Of a stretch of 64,000 bases of DNA, positions 44,357 through 55,709 are shown piece after piece. The DNA lies in contig NC_058191.1 in assembly GCF_907165205.1 (NCBI RefSeq), forward strand, positions 21,222,064 through 21,286,063. Reading direction: 5' to 3'. Source of the DNA: Coccinella septempunctata. Taxonomy: Eukaryota > Arthropoda > Insecta > Coleoptera > Coccinellidae. The notes under the pieces are model-generated. The model was not told the DNA's origin, ran no database searches, and was given only the letters and a program-made list of their open reading frames with translations. Position 1 is the stretch's first letter. Every line of letters starts with the position of its first letter. A program made the position numbers and the translations under genes.

Positions 44357-45700
44357 TCAAATTGAAATGAGCAATATGCTCCTTCCTGTTATTCTATATT
44401 CTAGGGTTGTGAACGATTCTGAAATCTCCACTGTCGATGAGGCGCGAATGCCGCCTAGATATATTTCGCATGGAATTTTGTCATGTTTTTTCTTTTTCGA
44501 AATGAAACTGAATAATCGCTTTGAATTAACTGAGAGCTCTGACTCTACAACATTCAAGTATTTGTCGAAATCTAACCTCATAGAACGCTTGGAGAGTGCC
44601 CGCAGTTCTCGAAACCTCATTAAATCTCCCGCATTATTGTAAATTTTCCACTTTACATGATATTTATTTTTTCTTCTAATTAAATCAATACTCTTATGTG
44701 AATAATAAAGTGGAAAGTTGTGTTTTCTCTTAAATTTAGGTATATTATTCATTAAAATTTGGTTTAGAACATCATAAAACGTATCAACATCATTGTGAAC
44801 ATCTCCATCACTCAAAACTGACTGCCAACGAGACTGCCAATCAACCCCAGAAATTTGTCGATTTATTTCAGAATAGTCAGCACGTTTATAATTCAGTATC
44901 TTATCCTGACAACTATTCAACAAATATCGCTCCCTATATTGACATCTAATAAAAATTCCAGACATGGATGGTGAGAATCCTCGCTAACAAAAGGCATTTC
45001 AGCTCGAGAGATTCCCTCCATCTTACTTTCATTACAAAGTACAAGATCAAGCACTCTGTTTGAGGAATTAGGAATGCCGTTGAATTGCATCAGCTCTGTG
45101 AAAGCCAATGCATCAATTATTGCAGAATATTTGCTATCAACATTTGTTGGTACCAAAAACGATCCAAATTCATCGCCTACCCAACTCTCAGACGAACAAT
45201 TAAAGTCCCCACAAATCAAAATTACATCATCCTGAATTTTACCTTTGTTAACTTCTAATTTATTTACAAATGACGACGAAGCATATTCGTCCCCAGGTGG
45301 TAGATATACACAACATATATACAATTTGACATTTCCTATAGTAAGTAACAGCCAGAGATCTTCCGCTGTTGAAATCGGGCAAAACTCTCACATTAAATTC
45401 GTTACGGATTACCATAAAAACACCACCTCCCTCCTTTCTTGAAGAGCAACTATCCGACCGATCCCTTCTGAATATAGAATAATTTTCAATGTCTACAATT
45501 TCAGAATCAAATATACTTATATACTACTTTTGAGCCACGATTCCGTAATGAACATAAGGTCTCAAGGTCACAATTACTCAACTGTAAATTCATTTTGAAG
45601 TCCGTTAACTTGGTGCGCAAGCCTCGCACATTGTGGTTGGAAACTTGTAACATCATCTCGGTAGATATGAACAACGAAAATATGAAAACAATCAACAATT
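44357..45700 (-). pseudogene. LINE A ORF2 N-terminal part: endonuclease and linker
   Basis: In minus-strand order: VSNHNVRGLRTKLTDFKMNL at ~45650 (start of the endonuclease), CVYLPPGDEY and ILICGDFNCSSESWVG near 45200, RVLDLVLCNES, SEDSHHPCLEF at ~45010, and then a linker with DWQSRWQSVL and KHNFPLYYSHKSIDLIRRKN. GDFN and SxxHxP are the catalytic motifs of the apurinic-type endonuclease. The parts lie in different frames with stops, so it is dead. Confidence 0.75.
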
Positions 45701-46165
45701 AAGGTCCGGTACTTTCACCTTCGAATAAATTTTATTCACTGTCAATAAGTATCTGCCAAATAATTTCATATCTGAAGGATACCTTATTTCGGTGCTTTCA
45801 GATGAAATTATTTGACGAATAACAATTCTTTGCAAGCACGGTATACTACTTTTCACTGATTAATGTAAAATGAGACACCGCATTGTAGAAATTGTCATAA
45901 TACCAACTAGAAAACAAATATTTCATGAAAATCACAAAAAGAATAACCATACATCAAGGATTTAAAAAATTCAACCAATAATCACGTACCGACATTCGAT
46001 CTATGACAAATAAACTCTTATTATTTAGTTTCAATGACAGATTTATTCGATGAATAACACTATCTGAAACTGAAAAGACAGCATTTTTACTTATTCTATG
46101 AATAAGACTTATAATCTATCGAATAAATTTATTTATTCGCACGTGAAAGTACCGGGCCTTAGTCC

Positions 46166-47124
46166 TCAGAGCTTACTCAAATCAGCCATACAATGAACCT
46201 GAAGAATCCTGGCACCATCATCTTTACGCACGAGGATGCCGCCATTCTGAACCCATACACATTTGTATTTTTTCTCTTTAGCTGCCTCTCTCGTTTCCCT
46301 GAATAAAACCTTATTTGCGGTTGTCAGGTGCTCATTAACGTAAAATCTCTTGGAAACATTGAGCAACTCAAGCCCCGGTTTTCCACCCATGACCATCCTC
46401 TTAGACTTCACAGCTGACAAAAAAGAATCTCTATCGATCTTCCTATTGAATTTCACAACAATATTCTTCGGTTTGTTCTCCAGCCTTGTTGGCACGCGCG
46501 TTACAGCATTCACATAATCATCTATCACTTCGTGTCCGATGTATTGTCCAATTTTTTTCACAATATCGATCAAATTTTCGTTTTTCTGTTCGGGGACTTC
46601 CATGATCTCGACATTAGGTATTGTTCCTCAGATTCTGCTTCATGCCATTGAACCTAACTTCCATAATCTCAACTTTCTTCTTCAAAGATTCATTCTCCGC
46701 CTTCAATAAGTTCGTCGCTACTATTGCATCATCCAGTTTGGATAACTTTTGCTCGAAGTCAGATACCTTATTTGAGCAAAAATCTACTGAGTTGCGTAAC
46801 TCCCTGATTTCACTCCGCACTCCAGATAGTTCCGCTCTAAGAGCGCGAACCAATTCCACAAGAACGACAGTTCCCCCGGATCCATCATCAATCTCCCGGT
46901 CACTATATACCCCCGTCTCCAAGTGCCGCCACTGCCGCCAGAGGGTCATGACCACGACAGTCTTTACAAGACCATTGATTACCTGGAAAGGAGGTGATAA
47001 CAGATATCTGACTTTTTATAACCTCGGAACATCTGCCGCTGGCATGATAATATTAGCGACAACCGCACTGAATTCCCTGCGATCTGCTCGAAAATGAATT
47101 TTCACAAATTGCACACTTCGCCAT
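46166..47124 (-). pseudogene. LINE A ORF1: PHD-type finger, coiled coil, FP25K-like domain
   Basis: From ATG at 47124: MAKCAICENSFSSRSQGIQC, a stop where the PHD tryptophan-like residue should be, then WSCKDCRGH. The Cys/His spacing fits a PHD finger. A frameshift leads to a coiled coil (LRAELSGVRSEIRELRNSV, then KAENESLKKKVEIMEVRFN). 46166-46603 then reads EVPEQKNENLIDIVKKIG and NIVVKFNRKIDRDSFLSAVK, the C-terminal RNA-binding-like domain shared by many CR1-type LINE ORF1 proteins and the FP25K family. It would package element RNA. Stop plus frameshifts make it non-functional. Confidence 0.65.
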
Positions 47125-48664
47125 TATAATTTCGGATTGAAAGTGACAGCAAAAGAATCCTCGCCAAGAATCAAACAATTTCGTTCTTTCGTTCAATTCT
47201 GTTGTAGCTCTTCGAGCTTGCTGTTTGTAGCTGTTTTTGATAAATTTATATTACCATCTGCAATGTGTCGCTTTGGCGCCCAACCATTTATTTTTTTTTA
47301 ATTAGGATAGGCCCGTAAGATCAATCGTAGTTTAAACTTCCGATTAAGAAATCTCCGATTAAAGTTAATCTATGGTTTAAACCATCGTGTTAAGATCAAG
47401 TTCAAAATAAGAAAAGATTAACTAAGATGTCTAAAACTCTGGTGTATTCACTGATTCGATATTGTTTTTAATTTCGTGGGGATATCGGACCAGTTTCGTT
47501 TTTCCCACTGTAGGTAGCGCTTTTTAGAATTTGACAGAGCATTGTCCATTGATATTTGAAAATAATTTGAATACTTTCCTACGACTTACGAATATGTTGT
47601 ATTTATAAGCGATTATTGGTGTGTGAAAATGTATTAGTTTCGAGAAAGGGGTGTAGAACATTCAATTATTCAACATGTCGTTCAGTTTTTTGTATGGACA
47701 ATCAAGAACTACAGCTAAGAATTCGGTGTTGTTGGAATTTGAGGCAGAACCAAATCAGATGAACGAACATTCGGGACGTATATGTATAGCTGAGTTTTAT
47801 AGCAACTTCAGCAATATTTCAAAGAAACTGTATTGGAAATACGTAATGTAAATTGTGAGCATGTATTGAGAATCAGAAATACATATCTCTATTCGAGTCT
47901 GTTTTTTAAATATTCTTCCAGAGTAGATATAGTGAAAATTACCTTTCTATCAACTGAATATATTGGATATTTGACCAATCAATTGTGTTTCATTAAAATA
48001 ATATTGAATTACCCCCCCTCACGAATTCAAGTTGTCAAACGGAAATTATCTTGAAGAAAAATAGTAAATACTCCTTTGAACCCTTATTCGGTAGTGTTGA
48101 ATGTTGACAAATTTGTTTTTACAACGAAAATTGAACTGTAAATCACAAATATTCCTTAACAGCTGACAAAATGGGCCAGTTCATATTTTGCACTCGTTGA
48201 TCGATATTCGATATCAACGCAAAACAAAATAAAACGAGAGACTATCATTGGACCTTTGGTAGAACAAGGATAGAACGAAGCAAATCAAAGATATTACACA
48301 TATCTTTGAAACAAATGACATGGTGGCGCCGCCACGAAACTGATCCCATATCCCCGATTTTCTGAAATGTTGATGCTTGCAAATAGTGACAAGTGCACAC
48401 ACCAGTGTTTTAGACATCTTAAGATTAACTAATCCTGCGCAGTTGTCAAAATAGTTGTCTATTAGAACTAATTGTGACTCATTGGTTTTCATTTTTTAGT
48501 TTTCTGTGTTGATATTTGGTTCAGTGCTTCTGTCAGACTGCAGCGATCAGTTTATTTATTTATAGTGTTTTGCTGTAATCTTTGTATCAACATTATTATT
48601 GAGGTGTGAGGTCAAATTTGAAATTCAAAAGTTTGTAAAGTGCTGTGAATAAAGTGTTAAGAAT

Positions 48665-49611
48665 ATGAGTCAAAAGAGAGTTCCAAACTTTTCAGACTCA
48701 GAAAAGGATCTTTTGACCACTTTGGTCCAAAAATATTGTGACATTTTGGAAAATAAAACAACAAATGTGGTGAATAACCAGTTAAAAGGGGAAACATGGA
48801 CCAAACTTGCTGAAGAATTCAACAGCATCTCTGGTATATGCTTTAGAAGTGGAAAAACCTTAAGGGCTAAATATGAGAATATGAAAAAAACATTAAAAAA
48901 AAGCATGCTGAAAACCAGCGTAGATTGTATGCAACAGGAGGAGGACCATCTGAACATATAAAATTTACCCAAGAAGAGGAAGCGATTATGGCTTTGGCAG
49001 GTCCTAGTATGGTAGGGTTGCCGAGCCGTAACTGCTCAGATTGGTCTGCAGTTATCGAACCAGATAAGGAGGATACACAGAATCCAAATTTGATTCTTGT
49101 GCAAGCAGTAATTGAAAATTCGCAATATGAAAATGAGATGTTGAGGAACCATGGGGAAGAACCCACAGGCCAGTCACCGACAATGGCCCAGACAGCAGCA
49201 GTGGCCAAGGCACCGACAGTCACCGAGAGTTCAACAATGGCCCAGACACCGTTAGTGGCAGCAACGGTGGCCCAAACACCGCATTCGCAGTCAACAACGA
49301 GCGATAGATTTTTATTGAAAAGAGAAAGGTCCTCAGCTCTCAGGAAAAATCCCCTCAGTTTCAATAAAACGATGGAAGAATATGGGAACTTGTCCGTCAA
49401 GAAACAGACATTAGTGGAAGCCCAAATAAAAAATGAAAAGCTCAAAATGGAGCAGATGACGATAGAGCATGAGCTGAGGGTGCAAAATCTTCGTGAAAAG
49501 GCGAGGCAGGAGGCAATTCAGCATGAATTGATTTGCGAAATATTGAGGCTCGATGTTCTTGCAAAAAAAAAAACTTTTGAACCAATAAATTTTTTTCACT
49601 TTTTTTGTTAG
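48665..49611 (+). pseudogene. Harbinger Myb/SANT-like DNA-binding protein, one frameshift
   Basis: The first frame (48665-48961) encodes RVPNFSDSEKDLLTTLVQKY, ENKTTNVVNNQLKGETW and LAEEFNSISGICFRSGKTL, a Myb_DNA-bind_5-type domain. An A8 run (48895-48902) breaks the frame. One base more would continue into the second frame (to 49611), which carries the domain end (RRLYATGGGPS), a Pro/Thr/Ala-rich repeat region (MAQTAAVAKAPTVTE) and a C-terminal coiled coil (NEKLKMEQMTIEHELRVQNL). The protein normally helps the transposase enter the nucleus and bind element ends. The frameshift may be real or a homopolymer error. Confidence 0.82.
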
Positions 49612-49748
49612 TTAAGCTAATTTTTTGAGTTATAAATAAATGCAGAATCAACGGTCAGTATTTGAAGTTTAATACAAGATTTGTGTTGAATATGAATATT
49701 TGCAACTAATTTCTCATTAGAGAACATACATCATTTATAATATGAACC

Positions 49749-51034
49749 CTACAAGCACAATGAATTGAAATAGCTGTTTATAAGCATTTGCCTTTTCAGA
49801 TTGCTAGTCATAGTATTCTCATTTCTAATATTTGAAACTAAACTTGTTAAATCTATCAATTCCTTAACATGAGTGTCCAAAGATGGAACATCATCACAAT
49901 TATCTATACACAAATTATGCAATATTGCACAAGCCACAATAATGTCTTGAACCAACTCTATCTTCACTTTCATTCCGAGAGATAATACAGGGAAACGCCT
50001 CTTCCAAATTCCAAAACATCTTTCAATACAATTTCTTGTTCGAATGTGGGATTCATTATATAACCTTTCTGCTCTTGTTGAAGGGTTAGCTAATGGTGTC
50101 AATAAATAATCTTTAAGTGGATATCCAGAATCACCAAGAATTATATTATGTCCCATATTTCCTGATTCGAATATAGCACATAATCTACTATTGTGGAAGA
50201 TTGTGCTGTCATGACTTGCACCTGGCCATCTAGCCACAACATCTAAAAATTGTAGATTTGACCCACACATTGCTTGGACATTTAGAGAAAAATATCCCTT
50301 TCTGTTTCTGAAATGTTCAGCATTATGTCCTCCTGGAGACTGTATGCGAACATGTGTACAATCGAGAGCACCATACACCCTAGGAAATCTGGCTATATTG
50401 TAAAAGCCGTTATGGTTCAATTGCTGTTGTCTGGGTGGAAGATTAAGTTTTACGAAAGTATTGCTTTTAGCTGCAATTGCTTCAGTGACCCTCTTGATAG
50501 CCCTGCCTGCTGTAGTTTGATGAACTCCAGTGAAGTCGCCTATTGCTTGTTGTATAGATCCAGTGGCATAAAAACGTAGAGCCAGAAGAAGTTGATCCAT
50601 AGCATTCAGTGCTTCGTTTCTGAAAATATCTATATTTACTACTTAACGACAGGCAAATTTTGAAGTGAAAATAAGGAATTGCTTTTGAAAATAGCAATTC
50701 AGAAGGTGGATTGCAAGTGAGACAAAATATGAAATTGAATATTGATTTCTCACCTTGAGGTAGGGTGGCTTATTTTTTCCTCAATCTCACTCAAGATTGT
50801 TCTTGCAGAAGTTTTGGAGACTCGAAACCGACGAATGAATTCGATATCATCCCATTTATCCCAATGATTTTCTCGATCACGGATAATATATGGTCTATCA
50901 TAATGCCTTTTGAAATCATTCAACTGGTGCAAGATTTCAATATCTGAATCCGAATCACTATCATATTGCAATTCCATGTTCAATAATTCTCTAACCGACA
51001 ACGCAAACACAATTTCTTGAATCAAATCAAACAA
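49749..51034 (-). CDS. Harbinger DDE transposase (HARBI1-like), two exons
   Basis: Exon 1 is 51034-50754 and exon 2 50619-49749, with a 134-bp intron (GTGAGAAATC...ATATTTTCAG). The splice joins an AG/A codon in frame, giving about 383 residues, the normal length. Exon 1 has an acidic start and WDDIEFIRRFRVSKTSARTI. Exon 2 has LLLALRFYATGSIQQAIGDF, HQTTAGRAIKRVTEAI, the catalytic Asp in VYGALDCTHVRI, the second Asp in IILGDSGYPLKD, and Glu in RTRNCIERCFGIWKRRF. DDE residues are all present with no stop, so the enzyme looks intact. It would cut and join element ends at TWA sites. Confidence 0.9.
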
Positions 51035-51382
51035 AAAACTTCAAAAAACTTCAAAGAAGCAGGTAGAAAATAATTTAATAGAATATATAGGGTTTAATCC
51101 CTTTTTGATGGTTTAAACCTACCGTCCCGAAGGTTTAAACTAATCGATAGTTTAAACCATCCTTGATTGATTAACTATGTTTGATCTTAAGAAATAATCG
51201 TTATCCAAAGTTTAAACCCTCATTTTTGGTTTAAACTGTCATTAATCTTACGGGCCTGTCGTCCCAAACGAAATACACTGCGCAAAAAAATTAACGCACA
51301 TTCTGAAAATTTCAATTTTAATGAAAGTTAACTCTACATTGACTTTATAACTTATTTTTTATGCTCTCTCGGGAAGGTTTTG

Positions 51383-51602
51383 AACGAAACAAGACACATT
51401 AAATGGAAGAAAAATTCAGGATTTCACCGAATCTTATGTGAAAGAAGAGAAATGAACAAATTTCAAAATACTGAAAAGAGAGTAGTGGAATTAACGAAAC
51501 AAGACACATTAAATGGAAGAAAAATTCAGGATTTCACCGAATCTTATGTGAAAGAAGAGAAATGAACAATTTTCAAAATACTGAAAAGAGAGTAGTGGAA
51601 TT
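51383..51602 (+). repeat. 110-bp tandem duplication in the Tc1 element
   Basis: A unit starting AACGAAACAAGACACATTAA occurs at 51383-51492 and 51493-51602, nearly identical. It lies between the end of the transposase gene and the terminal repeat, in non-coding sequence. Confidence 0.88.
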
Positions 51603-51754
51603 AATGTCTGTGAATTTAATATCAATGAATATGTTAACAGAATTCATAAATTGTCTGCATGCCGTTAACATATTCATTAATACTGAAAAGCTGATAAGTG
51701 ATTTAATACTTGGTATTTCCACCCCTTGCGTAAATTACAGCTCGGCAACGACGG

Positions 51755-52736
51755 TTCATACTCAAAATGAGTGATCTTAAAATATTCTGATCTAATCCTT
51801 CTCAGATTTCTCCGAGTTGGATTCCTAAGTCATTACGAGTAGCTGGATGATTTTCTGAACTTCTCAGCCTTCTATTGAAGTTGTCCCAAACCTGCTCAAT
51901 CGGATTGAGATCTGGATTTCTTGCTGGCTATTCCATTCGAGAGACTTCAACCTCTTCAAGGTACTCCTGAACGATGCGCGCACGATGAGCCCTGGCATTA
52001 TCGTCCATAAAAATGAAATTTTCACCAATGTATGAGGCAAATGGCACTACATGCTCTTCAAGAATGTTCCTTATATACTTATCAGCATTAATAGCTCCAT
52101 TATCAACGACCACTAGGTCTGTGCTAGCAGTCAAAGATATTGCACTCCATACCATAATCGATCCTCCCCCGAAACCAGTAGTATTCAGGAAACTGCACTG
52201 AGCATATCTTTCATGTAGACGTCTGTATACAGGGAACGTCGATCACAATGGTAGAGGCAGAATCTAGACTCATCTGTGAAGAGAACTCTTTCCCAATCGG
52301 CCTCTTCCCAATGGATATGCTCTCTCGCAAAATCCAAACGCGCCCTTCGATGGGCTGGGGTAAGAGCTGGGCCTCTTGCCGGGACACGAGGCCTTAAATC
52401 ATATTCTCTGAGGCGATTGCTTATTGTCTGAGTGCTAATTTGCACCTCATGAGTTTGCTCAAGCTGAATTTGAAGGAGGCGAGCGGTTGCAAACCGTTGT
52501 CTCAACGAAGAAACTCTCAAGTAACGTTCTTGAATGGCAGTTGTTACCCGTGGTCTACCCTGTCCTGGTCTTCGGACATTCATACCTGTCTCCCTGAATC
52601 GCTGCAACATTCTGGACACACTTGTATGGGAAACTCCAAACCTTTCTACGATTCTTGTGTATGTCCACCCTTCTTCTCGCAAAACTACCGCTTGGGCACA
52701 TTCCTCTTGGGTCAAATTGCGTGTTTCGCGTTGCAT
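51755..52736 (-). pseudogene. Tc1-type (DD34E) transposase
   Basis: From ATG 52736: MQRETRNLTQEECAQAVVLR, helix-turn-helix RIVERFGVSHTSVSRMLQRF, the GRPRVTT linker, and the second DNA-binding part with ARLLQIQLEQ. Catalytic residues: Asp in VLFTDESRFCLY, Asp in FIFMDDNARAHRAR and Glu in NPDLNPIEQVWD, with 34 residues between the last two. One frameshift lies at ~52225-52240 (before the ERYAQCSFLN block) and one TGA stop near 51805 (after GIQLGE). The family's total of ~330 residues is otherwise complete. It is recently inactivated. Confidence 0.88.
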
Positions 52737-53145
52737 AGCGATCGAGTGTAGAAAATCAAACGAAAGAAAAACTATTGATCACTAGAATTGATCGAGAACA
52801 ACTGATTTTAGAATGGAGCCAATACATTCAAAATCTGATAATATCTTTTTTTATTTCTGCTGGGAAAAACATCTGTATTGAAGAAAACCGTTGAAATTGG
52901 ATAACATATGCATGCATAATTCTGATAAAAATAATTATCATTGAGAACACCTTCAGTTGTAGAATAAATTTGAGATTTCCATAATGTGCGTTAATTTTTT
53001 TGCGCAATGTATTTGGACGGCTGAAGTTAAGAAACCGTTCGATATTTTGCTATTCGGCTTTCATATTCGTATGGGAGGAAGTAAAACCCTGAAACATTTC
53101 AAAAATTTCAGGTGAAATTTTTTTTTTCGCTGTACATATGAAAAA

Positions 53146-53975
53146 ACAATGAGTAAATGAAGATATTTTAAAAATATTTTCTTGTGGTGTATGTAGGATG
53201 TCTCAAAGCACAATCTAAAATTATTGTCATGTATACAGGGTGTTCGAAAACAAATATATAGAAGTTACACTTTTTTAATGTTAGGTACACCTTATATTTG
53301 ACCTCAAAAATGGAATGGCAAGCTCAAGTTATGATGAGTTTCTTCAGATTACTTTATAGCTCAGAAGCACCCTTTACGAGATAATGGCCAAAAATCGAAA
53401 ATATGGAGATTTTTTAAACAGCAATTAATGAAGAAACTAGTTACGCCAGCGATACAGACACAATTTTTTCGAGTAGACAAGTTGGCTATATTCTTACATA
53501 TAAAAGAAAATTTCAACACGGTAATATACAGAGTGATAATAATTAATTCTCAAACATCAACTACAAATAATCGTCGAAATCTTTCTTATTTCAAATGGCA
53601 CACCCGGTATTTCTATATCTCGTTGAACGTAAAAGTTAATTTCGAAACTATTTTCATGAAATTCGCCTACATCTTAACCTGATAGTTTCTGAGCAATTTT
53701 CGATTATTAATTTGAAACTAGTAAACCATTTTCGCCATTATCTCGTAAATAGTCCTTCTAAGGTATAAAGTGTTCTGAAGAAAATCATCATAATTTGAGC
53801 TTGCCATTCCATTTTTTAGGTCAAATACAGAGTGTTACATTTAAAAAATAGTTACTTTGGTCTATGTTTTGGCCCTGTATATATGACAATAATTTTAAAT
53901 TGTGCTTTTACCCTACACCCTACACACACCACAAGAAAAGATTTTCAAAATATCTTTATTTACTCCCTCAAAATG
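53146..53975. repeat. Long imperfect inverted repeat (foldback type)
   Basis: Arms of ~250 bp centred near 53561. Matching anchors: GGAATGGCAAGCTCAAG (53311) with CTTGAGCTTGCCATTCC-like sequence (~53795-53811), CGAGATAATGGCC with GCCATTATCTCG, and AAAATATTTTCTTGTGGTG with CACCACAAGAAAAGATTTTC. Inside the arms, TACAGGGTGTTCG at ~53235 faces GGCCCTGTA at ~53870. Non-coding. The small frame at 53428-53682 has no recognisable content. Confidence 0.65.
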
Positions 53976-54034
53976 CGCGCCGCGTTTGGGTTGGCCACCA
54001 GGTATATATGTTCGGGATGAATACGACGAACGAA

Positions 54035-55437
54035 CCGGCTTCACCAACAGAAATCAAAGAGATCATAATGAAACTGAAAAACCGGAAAGCACCGGGAGAA
54101 GATAGGATAACGAATTATATGTTGAAGAAATTGCCTAGAAAAGGGATAGCAGCCTTGACGAATATAATAAACGGAGTGATGAGGACCGAATACTACCCAA
54201 AGAGATGGAAAACTGCAGAAATGATAGTTTTCAACAAGCCTGGAAAGGAACGGAAATTTCCTCAAAATTATAGACCAATCAACCTACTATCAGCACTAGG
54301 AACAGTCGTCGAGAGGGTTATCGCCAAAAGGCTGAATGAGGAAACAGAAATGTTGAAGGTAATTCCACCCGAACAATTTGGATTTCGACGAGAACACTCG
54401 ACTGAACTCCAATTAATACGGCTCATAGAATACGTCACCGAAGGAATGCAGACCAAACAGGCCACAGGATTAGTTCTGATGGATATCGAGAGAGCTTTTG
54501 ATAGAGTATGGCACGAAGGCCTAATCTACAAGATGAAAAAAGCAGGATATTCGACCAAGCTATGCAAGATTATAAGGAACTATCTGAGGAATAGAAACTT
54601 GTATGTGAAGATAGATGGAGCAACCTCTCAAACCAGACAATTGGAAGCGCTAGTGCCTCAAGGATCGGTACTTGGACCTCTGCTTCACGTAATATACGTT
54701 TATGATATCCCGAAGAATACTAGAAATATGCTCACCTTGTACGCAGATGACACAGGAATAGCGTTCAGACATCGACGCCCAGAGATCATACACCGGAGAC
54801 TGCAGGAAGCCATAGATGAATTACTCAAATGGTGCATCAAATGGAAAATCCAAATCAATGGAACAAAGACTCAAGCAATATTACTGCAAAAGAGAAGATT
54901 GAGGATGGAAGAAAACCTTGAAGTTGACGGAGAAGAGGTTGAATGGAAAAATGAAGCAACATACCTAGGAGTGACGCTTGACAGAGGACTTACATGGAAA
55001 AACCACATCAAATGTGCTGTTGATAAAACAAAAGCCGCAATAAAAACTTTATCCACTCATAGGCAGATGAAGTCATATGAATAAGAACATCAAGTTGACG
55101 ATGATTAAAACTATTGCGCGACCACAACTCACATATGGATCGGCGGCATGGGGCTTCGCAAGCCAAGACCCACATCAAGAGAATACAGGCCACTGAGAAT
55201 AAACTCCTTAGAATGGCGATGGACGTACCCTGGTTTGTTAGGAACAAACAAATCTACAAGGACTTGGAATGGGAACCAGTTACAGAATTTATGAGGAGAA
55301 AGGCGGAAAGAATATTCGACAAAGCCAAACAACATCCAAATGAGGAACTACGAAGATTAGTCGACTACGATCCAACGGAAGAAGCTAGAAGGTCAAGAAC
55401 CTACCACCGAAGACCGAGAGATCAGTTAAGGATTTAA
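54035..55437 (+). pseudogene. Jockey ORF2 reverse transcriptase, partial
   Basis: The frame gives IIMKLKNRKAPGEDRITNY, PQNYRPINLLSALGTVVER, EQFGFRREHSTELQLIRLI, VLMDIERAFDRVWHEGLI, VPQGSVLGPLLHVIYVYDI, catalytic TLYADDTGIAFRHR and ATYLGVTLDRGLTWKNHIK. A frameshift at ~55075 moves the C-terminus (KTHIKRIQATENKLLRMAMD and WEPVTEFMRRKAERI) to the frame of 55114-55437. The open frame continues upstream into flanking DNA, so a start at 53864 would be spurious. One frameshift and the missing endonuclease make it inactive, but RT residues are intact. Confidence 0.88.
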
Positions 55438-55700
55438 ATGTAACCAAAGAAGAGCTTAACCTATAAAAGCTATAGGCAGCATACAACTATCAACACGACT
55501 ATGATCGTGTGAGAGTCCAGAAACCATAAGGAGTCAACTGGTTAATAGGCAAAAGGCCCGGAACCTATGAAGAAGCAGTTAAGGGTTTTTAGTGGGTCTC
55601 GAGCTCAGAGAGTGAGAATCCCCACACTGTTCCCCATCAGCAGAGGGTGTGTTCGTCTGTTTTGCAGATTTTCCCCCTGCTACACCAAAAAAAAAAAAAA
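54035..55700 (+). mobile_element. Jockey-type LINE copy 2, 5'-truncated
   Basis: The target duplication ACGAACGAA lies at 54026-54034 and 55701-55709. The element starts inside the linker before the RT and ends after a 3' UTR in a 14-15-base A-run. The same family as the copy at 6.8-12.4 kb: RT blocks and 3' UTR motifs such as TCCCCACAC and AGATTTTCCCCCTGCTACAC are shared. It inserted next to the long inverted repeat. Confidence 0.88.
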
Positions 55701-55709
55701 ACGAACGAA

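Larger units (their letters stand above)
30876..47290 (-). mobile_element. LINE A, near full length, split by a hAT element and P element 2
   Basis: Minus strand, about 5.4 kb without insertions. 5' region ~47.1-47.3 kb, ORF1 47124-46166, endonuclease ~45.7-45.0 kb, linker 44965-43640, RT resumed at 33723 and again at 32530, C-terminus to 31201, and a (TAAA)n-type tail at 30876-30903. Both insertions carry 8-bp duplications of LINE sequence, and the LINE frame resumes on the far side. The PHD-type ORF1 and RT sequence suggest a CR1-like family. Stops throughout show that it is inactive. Confidence 0.82.
47310..51256. mobile_element. PIF/Harbinger transposon, nearly complete
   Basis: The ends are GGCCCGTAAGATCAAT and, inverted, GGCCCGTAAGATTAAT, followed on both sides by several TTTAAACC-type subterminal repeats. 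About 3.95 kb. It carries the two genes expected of an autonomous Harbinger, facing each other: a Myb/SANT-like protein (plus strand) and a two-exon DDE transposase (minus strand). A clear 3-bp target duplication is not visible (ATA left, TGT right), so the flank has changed or the end differs by a base or two. Confidence 0.85.
51276..53009 (-). mobile_element. Tc1-type transposon
   Basis: The ends CACTGCGCAAAAAAATTAAC and, inverted, CATTGCGCAAAAAAATTAAC extend through CGCACATT (27 bp, one mismatch). TA lies at 51274-51275 and 53010-53011. 1734 bp with one minus-strand transposase gene. It lies 20 bp from the Harbinger end. A 110-bp tandem duplication occupies its 3' part. Confidence 0.92.

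Noticed and set aside
46621..47097. 158-codon plus-strand frame
   Set aside because: Antisense of LINE A ORF1 coiled coil.
48867..49445. 192-codon minus-strand frame
   Set aside because: Antisense of the Myb-like gene, which has recognisable domains on the plus strand.
53864..54034. Apparent N-terminus of the long frame ending at 55084
   Set aside because: This part is flanking DNA left of the target duplication; the LINE starts at ~54035.
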